From CATOSP01 sp965216155 (lineage in GTDB: Bacteria > Chloroflexota > Dehalococcoidia > Lucifugimonadales > UBA3495), in NCBI GenBank assembly GCA_965216155.1, contig CBDCFD010000007.1, positions 1,116,001 to 1,180,000 of the forward strand: 64,000 bases of DNA, in the 5' to 3' direction. The notes beneath the pieces were generated by a model. The model made no database searches, was not told where the DNA came from, and was given only the letters and a program-made list of their open reading frames with translations. Each line of letters starts with the position of its first letter. Position 1 is the first letter of the stretch. Position numbers and translations under genes: made by a program. This document shows positions 36,955 to 44,521 of this stretch, piece after piece.

Positions 36955-37569
36955 TCATTCCTCCCGCCTCCCGGTCACGACGAATACAGGGTTTAGAGAT
37001 TCGAGGCGCAGGCTGCCATCGGGCAATTCCTTCCCTCGCGCCGCATTTACCATAACGACGTCAGCGCCGAATCCCATATCCTTTAACTTGCAGTAGACTT
37101 CATTCGTGCGCTCCAGCGCCGCCAAATTCGCCACAATCCGGCCCTTGGGGGCTAGGCGCCTTCCCACGACGTCCAGAATCCCGGCCAGGTTGCCACCGCT
37201 TCCGCCAACGAACACAGCGTCAGGGTCCGGCAACTGGGTCAGGGCTTCGGGGGCCTCTCCCAAGACGACTTGAACATTTCCGCAGCCCCACCGGTACAGG
37301 TTGTTCCGGAGGAGGGGCAGGCTCTCTTCGTCACGTTCGATGGCGTATACGGTCCCGCAATGGGAGATCAACCCCGCCTCCACCGAGACCGAACCGGTAC
37401 CCGCGCCGATGTCCCAAACAGTGCTGGTGGAACATAGACCCAGGGAGTACAGTGTCACGGCCCGGACTTCCCGCTTGGTGATCTGTCCCCTGAGTGGCCG
37501 TCGCTGCTCGAAGTCTTCGTCGGAAAGGCCGAGACGGCGGAGTATCTTGGACTGGCCCGTTTCAACCAT
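36955..37569 (-). CDS. cbiT: cobalt-precorrin-6B C15-methyltransferase (decarboxylating)
   Basis: A 204-residue class I methyltransferase of CbiT type: DEDFEQRRPLRGQITKREVRAVTLYSLGL, motif I VWDIGAGTGSVSVEAGLI, AIERDEESLPLLRNNL, and PDAVFVGGSGGNLAGILDVVGRRLAPKGRIVANLAALER. It methylates C15 and decarboxylates the C12 acetate. CbiE, often fused or adjacent, is not encoded here. Confidence 0.95.
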   Translation of the reverse strand: MVETGQSKILRRLGLSDEDFEQRRPLRGQITKREVRAVTLYSLGLCSTSTVWDIGAGTGSVSVEAGLISHCGTVYAIERDEESLPLLRNNLYRWGCGNVQVVLGEAPEALTQLPDPDAVFVGGSGGNLAGILDVVGRRLAPKGRIVANLAALERTNEVYCKLKDMGFGADVVMVNAARGKELPDGSLRLESLNPVFVVTGRREE

Positions 37570-37573
37570 GAGG

Positions 37574-38773
37574 TCACGCGCCAGCGTTGGCTACCAATGG
37601 GATTCCTCCGGGGGATGTGGACGCTTGGCCGAGCAACGTGCCGTCGAAATCGAAACAGAGGGCGTCAATGATGAGCGCGTCCGAATCGTCGCTCAGGTAT
37701 TTCCGGCTCTGCTCGCAGACCCGCTGGCACATCAGAGGGAAAACCGAAAGGAGGCCGTTGGCCTGGGCGATTTCCTGGAAGTGGCGGGCGCTGGCTGCCC
37801 CGGTCATTTCCTCTTGCACTTTGGCCGGAGCCCCGCACTCGGCGGCCAGGCCGGCCAGGAAAGATGTGTCCACCCTGTTTCCCGCCACGTGAGTTACGAA
37901 ATACCCCATTGCCATCTTGGAAAATTTGCCCACCATGCCTGCATGGGTTGCCCGGCCAATATCCCGCATCACGCAACGCTTCATCGAGTGTCCACTGAAG
38001 ATGCCCGCCTCGATATATGCCATGTCGGGTAGGTCGAGCCGTTGCTTGGCAAACGCTTCGCTTTGGGTACCGGTGGTCAACACCAGGTGGGATAAGTTGT
38101 TGGCCGCGGCCACGTCTATGGCAAGGTGGACGCTGGCCCGCCATGCGGCAGTGGAATAGGGCTGCACCACGCCGGTGCTTCCCAGGATCGAGATGCCATC
38201 CAGGATGCCCAACCGGCTGTTGGTAGTCTTCTTGGCGATCTCCACACCTTCAGGAACGGATATTTCAACCACCAAGCTCTTGCCCTCCGGCAGACCGAAT
38301 TCCCTCCCGGCATCCTCCAACGACTGGAGGATCATCCTCCTGGGCACACGGGTGATCGCCGGGTCGCCGACCTCGATGCCGGTTCCCGGTCGTGTCACCG
38401 TTCCAACGCCAATCCCCCCCGAGATGGGCTTGGTTACGGCAACGGAGGGCTGGAGGGAAACCAACGCGCAAATCTCGGCCCCGTGGGTGACGTCAGGATC
38501 GTCGCCACCGTCTTTGAGTACCGCGCACATGACCGCGGCGCCGTCGGGCGATCGTTCGCTGCGTTCCACCGCGAAGGTAGCGTCTCGGCCTACCGGCAGG
38601 TGAATCGAAACTTCACTAACTGCGGCACCCGTAAGCAACGTCTGCGCGGCGGCCTTGGTCGCCGCCGCAGCGGTGGAACCCGTGGTATAGCCCGTGCGCA
38701 TCCCGCGCCGCCGCACGGTCTGACGGCTGTAGTCGCTTTCGGGGAGTTCCTGATTGTTTGCTTGATCGGTCAT
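37574..38773 (-). CDS. cbiD: cobalt-precorrin-5B C1-methyltransferase
   Basis: A 399-residue CbiD with the diagnostic N-terminus GMRTGYTTGSTAAAATKAAAQTLLTG, the segments GDDPDVTHGAEICALV, GIGVGTVTRPGTGIEVGDPAITRVPRRMI, and GSTGVVQPYSTAAW, followed by LVLTTGTQSEAFAKQR and HAGMVGKFSKMAMGYF. CbiD marks the anaerobic pathway. Followed after four bases by cbiT. The C-terminal FDFDGTLLG phrase resembles a HAD motif by chance; no HAD domain is present. Confidence 0.95.
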   Translation of the reverse strand: MTDQANNQELPESDYSRQTVRRRGMRTGYTTGSTAAAATKAAAQTLLTGAAVSEVSIHLPVGRDATFAVERSERSPDGAAVMCAVLKDGGDDPDVTHGAEICALVSLQPSVAVTKPISGGIGVGTVTRPGTGIEVGDPAITRVPRRMILQSLEDAGREFGLPEGKSLVVEISVPEGVEIAKKTTNSRLGILDGISILGSTGVVQPYSTAAWRASVHLAIDVAAANNLSHLVLTTGTQSEAFAKQRLDLPDMAYIEAGIFSGHSMKRCVMRDIGRATHAGMVGKFSKMAMGYFVTHVAGNRVDTSFLAGLAAECGAPAKVQEEMTGAASARHFQEIAQANGLLSVFPLMCQRVCEQSRKYLSDDSDALIIDALCFDFDGTLLGQASTSPGGIPLVANAGA

Positions 38774-38800
38774 GTCGGATTCATACCTTCGAGGCGTGGG

Positions 38801-39724
38801 TTAAGGACCCGCATGTGGGGCCTGGTCCCAGACGTGGCGGACCCGGTCGGCGGCCACTTCGACCACCCTGTCGTCAACACCCAGAGGAGGAGTTACGGCC
38901 ATGGAGATATGCGGGTACCTGGCCTGCAACCTGTCCAGTCCTCCCAGAACGTTTCGCTTTAGGATCAACCCTGGAAAGAACACGTAGGGCGCCATTACGA
39001 TCCGGGAAACTCCGCGCTCGTCGACGAGTTGGGCGGCCGCGATTTCCACCGTAGGGTCACCGTAATGGGACTGGGCAACCGCTACGGCGTAGCTCTCACC
39101 CAGAGTGGCTTCCACGCGGCGGCCTAGCTCGTGGAGCCAAACGCAGTCATCGTATTGGTTCTTGGTGCCGGCCTTGACGATCAGGACTCCGGTGGTGGTC
39201 CCTGCCGCGGGAGCCGCCGAAGTGGACGCTTCAAGGGTAAGCACCCGCTCCACAACTACACTGGCCAGCCTCGGGTCAGCGCCGAGGACGTCGGCGAGGC
39301 GCAGGTCTACTCCCGGCAGCGCCTCCCGGGCTTCGTCAAGAATCTCGTCCATCTCCAGGGTGACATGCTTCCCCTGTCCTAGAAGATACGGCAAGACGAC
39401 GACTCGTTGCAGCCCCTGGGCGGCCATGTCTTCTATCGTCTGGTCTGGCCGAGGCTCGATGAATTCCAGGCAGGAAAGCTGGACTTGGGCCAGATCCGCG
39501 CCGAGGACATCCTGCAGCCTGAGAGTCGCGTCGTTAAGTCCCTGCGGAGTGCTGGGGCAGTGCAGGCACCACTCCGGCGTCCCTGCTCCTGGGATTCCCC
39601 ACGAGCAGGAACATTCGGCGGAGCTAGCTCCGCGCTGACTGCCGTGGGCCACCAGGACGACGCCCCAGGTACCTGCGGTAGTGTCCCGGCCGGTTCCGCC
39701 GGAAGTTTGTCGTTCTTGTGTCAC
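38801..39724 (-). CDS. cbiX: CbiX-type sirohydrochlorin cobaltochelatase with Cys-rich insert
   Basis: A 307-residue long-form chelatase with two CbiX repeats. Repeat one: VVLVAHGSQRG (metal/substrate His), CLEFIEPRPDQTIEDMAAQGLQRVVVLPYLLGQGKHVTLEMDEIL. Repeat two: VLIVKAGTKNQYDD, AVAQSHYGDPTVEIAAAQLVDERGVSRIVMAPYVFFPGLILKRNV. Between the first strand and helix lies an unusual segment with five Cys-type positions (ECSCSW...EWCLHCPSTPQGL), which could bind a metal or Fe-S centre. It inserts cobalt into sirohydrochlorin. GTG 39724 overlaps the cbiC stop by four bases; upstream frame extension lies inside cbiC. Confidence 0.88.
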   Translation of the reverse strand: MTQERQTSGGTGRDTTAGTWGVVLVAHGSQRGASSAECSCSWGIPGAGTPEWCLHCPSTPQGLNDATLRLQDVLGADLAQVQLSCLEFIEPRPDQTIEDMAAQGLQRVVVLPYLLGQGKHVTLEMDEILDEAREALPGVDLRLADVLGADPRLASVVVERVLTLEASTSAAPAAGTTTGVLIVKAGTKNQYDDCVWLHELGRRVEATLGESYAVAVAQSHYGDPTVEIAAAQLVDERGVSRIVMAPYVFFPGLILKRNVLGGLDRLQARYPHISMAVTPPLGVDDRVVEVAADRVRHVWDQAPHAGP

Positions 39725-40380
39725 TGTGTTGCTCCGTCGGACATCAGGGACAACAAGGCATTGACCGTCGCCGCCGCCGCGGAGCTTCCACCTCGCCGCC
39801 CAACAATACTTATAAACGGGACCTCGGTGGCCAGAAGCTCCTCCTTGGACTCGGCGCAAGCAACGAACCCCACTGGCATACCGATCACCAACTCCGGGGA
39901 TACCTCGCCGTTCCTGACCAGGTCGAGAAGGGCCAGCAAGGCGGTCGGGGCATTGCCGATTGCCGCCACTGCCCCGTTCATGCGCGGAGCCAGCTCCCGG
40001 ACCGCCGCAACGGAGCGGGTCGTGCCCTCTCTGCGTGCCCTCTCGTGAGTCTGCGGAGTGTCGATCATGCAGTGAGTCGAAATCCCGTGCCGGTTGAGAA
40101 GTGATCTGGAGATGCCCACCTGCACCATACGGACATCCGTGACGACGTCCACCGGCTTCTTCAGCGCCTCCAGCCCCCGCTCGACTGCTCCGGGGCTAAA
40201 GCGGACATCCCGGGCGATGTCCGGGTCTCCCTCGGCGCGTACGATACGGCAGACAACGTAACGCTCCGCCGGGGTCAATTCCAGCGAACCCGGCAGGGAG
40301 TCCTCCACCATCCGGAGACTAAGTTCGTCTATCTCGGACGGAAGCAGTGCGTATTTCTCGACCAACGACGTCATATTCAC
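39721..40380 (-). CDS. cbiC: precorrin-8X / cobalt-precorrin-8 methylmutase
   Basis: A 219-residue CbiC: YVVCRIVRAEGDPDIARDVRFSPGAVERGLEAL contains the conserved substrate-binding region, followed by VVTDVRMVQVGISRSLLNRHG with conserved Arg/His, then AVAAIGNAPTALLALLDLV and VIGMPVGFVACAESKEEL with SIVGRRGGSSAAAATVNALL. It moves the methyl group from C11 to C12, giving hydrogenobyrinate or cobyrinate. Lies 66 bases after hemA. Confidence 0.95.
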   Translation of the reverse strand: MNMTSLVEKYALLPSEIDELSLRMVEDSLPGSLELTPAERYVVCRIVRAEGDPDIARDVRFSPGAVERGLEALKKPVDVVTDVRMVQVGISRSLLNRHGISTHCMIDTPQTHERARREGTTRSVAAVRELAPRMNGAVAAIGNAPTALLALLDLVRNGEVSPELVIGMPVGFVACAESKEELLATEVPFISIVGRRGGSSAAAATVNALLSLMSDGATQ

Positions 40381-40446
40381 CGGCTAGAAATTCCTCTTCA
40401 AAACCTTGGGACCCGAATAAGGTTACGCGGTCCGGATCCGTAGCCG

Positions 40447-41742
40447 CTAAATCTCCTCTTCGGGTAGTTGAAAGATCTCTCTAGCCTGGCGCAGGTCTAC
40501 AGAATTGCCGTGGCCCTTCAGGTAGACAGTCGGCCCATGAAGCAATTTCTTCACCATTGCCCGGGTCATGGCGTCCAGGGCCGCCAGTTGCTCCGGGGTG
40601 AAGTCCATGTCGGTCCTGCGGACAGTCCTGCTTATCTCCTGCTGCCGTATCCGTTCGGCCCGGTCGCGTAGCGCGACTACTGTTGGCAGGGACCTTTGGG
40701 CGGCGCACCAATCGAGGAACCTGGCCGTCTCCTCTTCGACGACTTCCTCCGCCTCGGCAGCGTCGCCGTTCCTCTCCAACCTATGGGCGTCGGACACTGA
40801 GTCCAGGTCATCCACGTCGTGGAGTGTGACGTTGCTGATCCCCGCTGCGCCGGGGTCTATGTCTCGCGGGACCGCGATGTCCAGGAGGAATAGGGGTCTT
40901 TGAGGGCGGGACGCCATCGCCTCTTGCACCGTGTCCGAGCTCAGGATGTACCCCGGTGAGCCGGTGCAGGATATCACGAGGTCGGCTTCGGTCAGTGCGT
41001 TTGGCAGGTCTTCAAACTGGACCGCCCGGCCCGAAAGAGTCTTTGCCAGCTCCTGCGCCCGCTCGTGAGTGCGGTTGGTGACGGTAATATCCTTAACGCC
41101 CGACAGGTTCAGGACCTTCGCGGCGAGACCGGCTGCGTCCCCTGCGCCGACTACCATGGCCTGAAGTTGGCTGAGGTCCCCGAGAGTGTTTCTGGCCATC
41201 TCCACGCATGCCCGGCTCACCGACAGCGCGTTCTTTCCAATTCCCGTGTCCCGGCGTACCTTCCGCCCCACCCGGAGGGCCTGCTGGAAGAGTTGGAGCA
41301 TTGGGCCGTTGATGGTTTCGGCCCGCATGGCGTTGTAAAGTGATTCCCGGACCTGGCCAATGATCTGGTCCTCCCCCTGGATCATTGAATCCAGGCTCGA
41401 TGCCACCCGGAAGAGATGCCTGATGCAATCTTCGTCGCGGTGACAGTAGAGGTAGCGTTCGACGTCGACCAGCGGGATATCGAAGTAGTCTGACAGGAAC
41501 TCTCGGCACCGCCGGTCTCCTATTCTCCAGTGGGACTGAGTAGAAGGGTTACCCGGCTCCATGGTGTAGAATTCGGAACGATTACAGGTGGATATGATGG
41601 CCCCTGGGACGCCGAATTCGTTCATCCCGGCCAGGGCGTCCGGTAGCTGATCGGCGCTAAGCGACAATCTTTCGCGCACCTCGAGGGGCGCGCTCCGGTG
41701 GTTCAAACCGACGACGAGGAATCCCAAAAGAGAATGCTGCAA
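40447..41742 (-). CDS. hemA: glutamyl-tRNA reductase
   Basis: A 431-residue HemA. The catalytic domain has VVGLNHRSAPLEVRERLSLS and the active-site Cys in GAIISTCNRSEFYTM. Then HLFRVASSLDSMIQGEDQIIGQVRES, the Rossmann domain MVVGAGDAAGLAAKVL with VTNRTHERAQELA, and the dimerisation helix MTRAMVKKLLHGPTVYLK. It commits Glu-tRNA to tetrapyrrole synthesis by the C5 route. TTG start at 41742. As the first gene of the cobalamin operon it couples precursor supply to corrin synthesis; a consensus promoter lies 21 bases upstream. Confidence 0.96.
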   Translation of the reverse strand: MQHSLLGFLVVGLNHRSAPLEVRERLSLSADQLPDALAGMNEFGVPGAIISTCNRSEFYTMEPGNPSTQSHWRIGDRRCREFLSDYFDIPLVDVERYLYCHRDEDCIRHLFRVASSLDSMIQGEDQIIGQVRESLYNAMRAETINGPMLQLFQQALRVGRKVRRDTGIGKNALSVSRACVEMARNTLGDLSQLQAMVVGAGDAAGLAAKVLNLSGVKDITVTNRTHERAQELAKTLSGRAVQFEDLPNALTEADLVISCTGSPGYILSSDTVQEAMASRPQRPLFLLDIAVPRDIDPGAAGISNVTLHDVDDLDSVSDAHRLERNGDAAEAEEVVEEETARFLDWCAAQRSLPTVVALRDRAERIRQQEISRTVRRTDMDFTPEQLAALDAMTRAMVKKLLHGPTVYLKGHGNSVDLRQAREIFQLPEEEI

Positions 41743-42229
41743 TATAGCCCTACCCAGCTTGGAGTGTAACTTGAGCCCTATCCGGTGTCAACGACGCCCA
41801 TGGCTGAGAAAATTGCGAAACTCCACTGCCCCCATCCGTCGCTCCCGCGAAAGCGGGAGCCCATAGCAAACGTAGTGGATTCCCGCTTTCGCGGGAAATA
41901 CTCATGGCCTTGCGAGGGCCACACATGAGGATGAAAATAGGCGATTTTCATAGTAAAGACGAGTTGGTATTTTCGGAGTGATTCAGGCCAGTATCTGGCG
42001 AAGCACAACGTTTCGCAATTTTCTCATGGCTTGTAACTGTTCAGACTTGATGCGATTGTCCTAACCCATCCGTCATTCCGGCCTTGAGCCGGAAGCCAGG
42101 ATTTGGTCCTTTGGGGCATATTCGGTCACGCCGGCATTTCTGGTTTCCAGCTTTCGCTGGAACTGCGGGAAGACTGGTCCTGGGTAACAATTGAAGGACC
42201 CTGATGGCCTAGACCGGCGGGTAGTGTTA
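41743..42229. repeat. intergenic cluster of short hairpin repeats upstream of hemA
   Basis: Four short hairpins of one style: GCTCCCGC-GAAA-GCGGGAGC (41841-41860), TTCCCGC-TTTC-GCGGGAA (41880-41897, inverted copy), TTCCGGC-CTTGA-GCCGGAA (42076-42094) and TTCCAGC-TTTC-GCTGGAA (42145-42162). They behave as REP/BIME-like elements. No gene here. Confidence 0.75.
41763..41791 (-). promoter_or_regulatory. sigma-70 promoter of the hemA-cbi operon
   Basis: TTGACA (41791-41786), 17 bases, TACACT (41768-41763). Transcription would begin near 41756, leaving a leader of only about 14 bases before the hemA TTG. There is no room for a cobalamin riboswitch. Confidence 0.75.
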
Positions 42230-42487
42230 CTTCCACCAGCGGGCTATGTCCAGGCGGCGCGCGAACCAGACTCCTTCTTTTTCGGAGGCGTATTTTAGGA
42301 AGCGGTCGAGCCCGGCTGCCCGGCCCGGCTTGCCGATGATACGTCAGTGGAGGCCCACCGGCATCATCTTTGGATGGGCGGTCCCTTCCTCTACCGGCGC
42401 GGCGAGCCTTGCGCCGTTGGGCCACTGTACATCCGGAGGGTTGACCCCGTATCCGTTGACCCCGTATCCGATGAAGTATCTAGATTG
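42230..42487 (-). pseudogene. polysaccharide deacetylase / allantoinase-like remnant
   Basis: The minus strand reads RYFIGYGVNGYGVNPPDVQWPNGARLAAP, then directly AHPKMMPVGLH, a TGA stop where relatives have Cys, and IIGKPGRAAGLDRFLKYASEKEGVWFARRLDIARWW. These are the N- and C-terminal ends of a PuuE-type polysaccharide deacetylase. About 200 residues of the catalytic core are missing. It is a dead fragment downstream of the MFS gene on the same strand. Confidence 0.75.
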
Positions 42488-42505
42488 CATGACGCGCCCC
42501 AATAC

Positions 42506-43834
42506 TCAGGAGTCACCGGAGGAGGCGGAGGGTTGGGGTTGCCGGGCGACCGCTTCCCCCTGGTCCAGTTCACGGCCCAGGTTGCGGACTTTGCCATTGA
42601 GCAGGGCAGGGCCAATGGCAAATACGGCCACCGCCAGTCCTCCAATGACCACCGCGAATGGAGCTCCGATGAACCCGATGCTGGCCAGCGCCCCGGCTTG
42701 TAATCCTCCCAGTGGCATGATGCTCCATGTCATCCCATAGAACCCCATTACCCGTCCACGCATCCGGTCCGGCACCATCATTTGCAGCGAACTCTGGATT
42801 GAGATCATGTAGGTGGAGGTCACAACCCCGGCGAGGAACAAGATAACTAACGCAAGATGGTAGGAACCTATGTACTCCGATGTTATGCCGAAGACGATCA
42901 GCGATATCCCGAACATGACCGCGCCGCCGATGATGAGGAACCCCTTGTATTTCGTATCCTTCCGGGAACCCAGCCAAATCGTGACGAGCAGAGAGCCGAC
43001 CCCACCAACGCTGAGCAGAGTCCCATACTCACCCGCTCCGAGTCCCAGACTTTCCTGAGCGAAAACCGGCATCAGGAATATGTAGGCCATGCCGAAAAAG
43101 CTGTTAAAGAATGTCATCCCAATCAGGAACGAGAATATTGAATTGCGGCGGATGAAGCTCAATCCCTCGAAGATGTCCTCTATCGGGTTGCCCTTTCCAC
43201 CCTGAGCGATCGGGGGCACCTTCAGGAAGACCATGACCACCGCCATAACGCCGAAACCGCACGCGGCGGCGAAGAAGGCGGTCTCCATGTTGGTCCAGGC
43301 GATGATGAAACCGGCGATGGCGGGCGCGACTATCCTGTTGCCCGACCACACCGACGAGTTCAATGCAACGGCGCTCATCATCGCTCGGCGGTCTATGAGG
43401 TGCGGGTAGATGGCCTGGCGGGCGGGTGTATCGAAAGCCTCGACTGATCCCGCGAGAAAGACGATGACCAGCACGTGCCAGACCTGGACAACGTCCAACA
43501 CGGTCAGGGCGGCAAGCAGGAGGACCAGTACGGCGTTGGCCGCCTGGGTGACCATTACCAGGATGCGTTTGTCCAGCTTGTCGGCGAACACGCCCCCGAA
43601 CAGGTTGAACACGATGCCGGGGGCTGCGCTAACCGCAGCCGCATATCCCAAGAACAACGGAGACCCGGTCAGCTCATAGACGAACCACGCCTGGGCCGCC
43701 CGGAACATCTGGAACCCACTGACCGAGACCAGCATGCCAAGCCAGTAAAGGCGGTAGGCGGGGTATTGTAAGGCGGGAGGGAGGAAGACACGGGACCTGG
43801 CGCCCGCCTGCGGCTCTTCTGTATCTTGCTGCAA
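42506..43834 (-). CDS. MFS exporter of the MFS_3 (EntS-like) type
   Basis: A 442-residue transporter with about twelve hydrophobic segments. Family marks: YRLYWLGMLVSVSGFQMFRAAQAWFVYELTGSPLFLGYAAAVSAAPGIVFNLFGGVFADKLDKR (loop 2-3 with the Asp/Lys/Arg signature), AFDTPARQAIYPHLIDR between helices, and PDRMRGRVMGFYGMTW in the second half. Members export siderophores or drugs; the substrate is unknown here. TTG start. The C-terminal tail is charged and cytoplasmic. Confidence 0.88.
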   Translation of the reverse strand: MQQDTEEPQAGARSRVFLPPALQYPAYRLYWLGMLVSVSGFQMFRAAQAWFVYELTGSPLFLGYAAAVSAAPGIVFNLFGGVFADKLDKRILVMVTQAANAVLVLLLAALTVLDVVQVWHVLVIVFLAGSVEAFDTPARQAIYPHLIDRRAMMSAVALNSSVWSGNRIVAPAIAGFIIAWTNMETAFFAAACGFGVMAVVMVFLKVPPIAQGGKGNPIEDIFEGLSFIRRNSIFSFLIGMTFFNSFFGMAYIFLMPVFAQESLGLGAGEYGTLLSVGGVGSLLVTIWLGSRKDTKYKGFLIIGGAVMFGISLIVFGITSEYIGSYHLALVILFLAGVVTSTYMISIQSSLQMMVPDRMRGRVMGFYGMTWSIMPLGGLQAGALASIGFIGAPFAVVIGGLAVAVFAIGPALLNGKVRNLGRELDQGEAVARQPQPSASSGDS

Positions 43835-44039
43835 CCTGCGCGGCCTAACCGGCCTGTCGTACCGTGGCCATGGAGTTTACATAAACCCCGAGGCCCGGCC
43901 TTCTGGCCAGCTTCTAGTCGGTGCGAGTGTACCAGTCGCAGTGAATAAAGGAAAGTACGCTACACACTCGCGCGATGGGGCGCGATGTGGAATGCGTCTT
44001 GGAGCGCTTAGCGTGGACAGCGAAGAGTGGGCGAACGAG

Positions 44040-44294
44040 CTAAATGGCCGCCGCCGCGTCCTCCTTTTGGACCAGCATCCCCGCCAGAATACGCTGGAGG
44101 GCCATGATGTGACTGCACACTCCCCTGGTCTCGAAAAAGTGACACTGGCAGGTCCAGCCGCCCGGTCCGAAGCCAACGTCGTATGTGTTGTGGTTGCCCT
44201 CGAATTTGACGCTCAATTCCGAGATGGTGACCCGCTCTTTTTCCTCGGCGTATCTTCTGGCCTTGTCGATCTTTCCGATGATGCTGGAGTCCAT
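44040..44294 (-). CDS. SWIM zinc-finger small protein
   Basis: Eighty-four residues: a helix (GKIDKARRYAEEKERVTISELSVKFEG), then YDVGFGPGGWTCQCHFFETRGVCSHIMALQRIL, where the C-x-C...C-x-H pattern is a SWIM zinc finger. SWIM domains bind DNA or proteins. It stands alone and is divergent from alaS. A single free-standing SWIM domain is unusually small; its role is unknown. Confidence 0.8.
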   Translation of the reverse strand: MDSSIIGKIDKARRYAEEKERVTISELSVKFEGNHNTYDVGFGPGGWTCQCHFFETRGVCSHIMALQRILAGMLVQKEDAAAAI

Positions 44295-44443
44295 TTACAC
44301 CTCAAACCTCTTTGACCTGGATTCGGTCCGCCCACGTCAAATGGTTGGCGGGGATTCCCGTTAATGACCCGTTAATTCTAGTGTCCCGGTTCGGCGGTGG
44401 TCAACTAGGGACTTTCCCTGCCCTTTCCCTGACTTGACCCTAA

Positions 44444-44472
44444 TTGACGCTAAATCCGCCGTGGAATACAAT
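44444..44472 (+). promoter_or_regulatory. sigma-70 promoter of alaS-ruvX
   Basis: TTGACG (44444-44449), 17-base spacer, TACAAT (44467-44472), 50 bases before the alaS ATG. Confidence 0.75.
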
Positions 44473-44521
44473 TTTGACCACAGCAACGTAATCCGTAATA
44501 GGGGAAGATGGGTCGAAAGTG

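Noticed and set aside
37574..37650. HAD-phosphatase-like phrase FDFDGTLLG at the CbiD C-terminus
   Set aside because: Only the first HAD motif is present and the rest of the protein is ordinary CbiD; likely chance.
38801..39859. CbiX frame beginning at 39859
   Set aside because: The extra N-terminal part is the antiparallel-frame shadow of cbiC; GTG 39724 is coupled to the cbiC stop.
41743..42010. Cobalamin riboswitch upstream of hemA
   Set aside because: The promoter sits 21 bases before the start codon and no B12-box-like sequence is visible.
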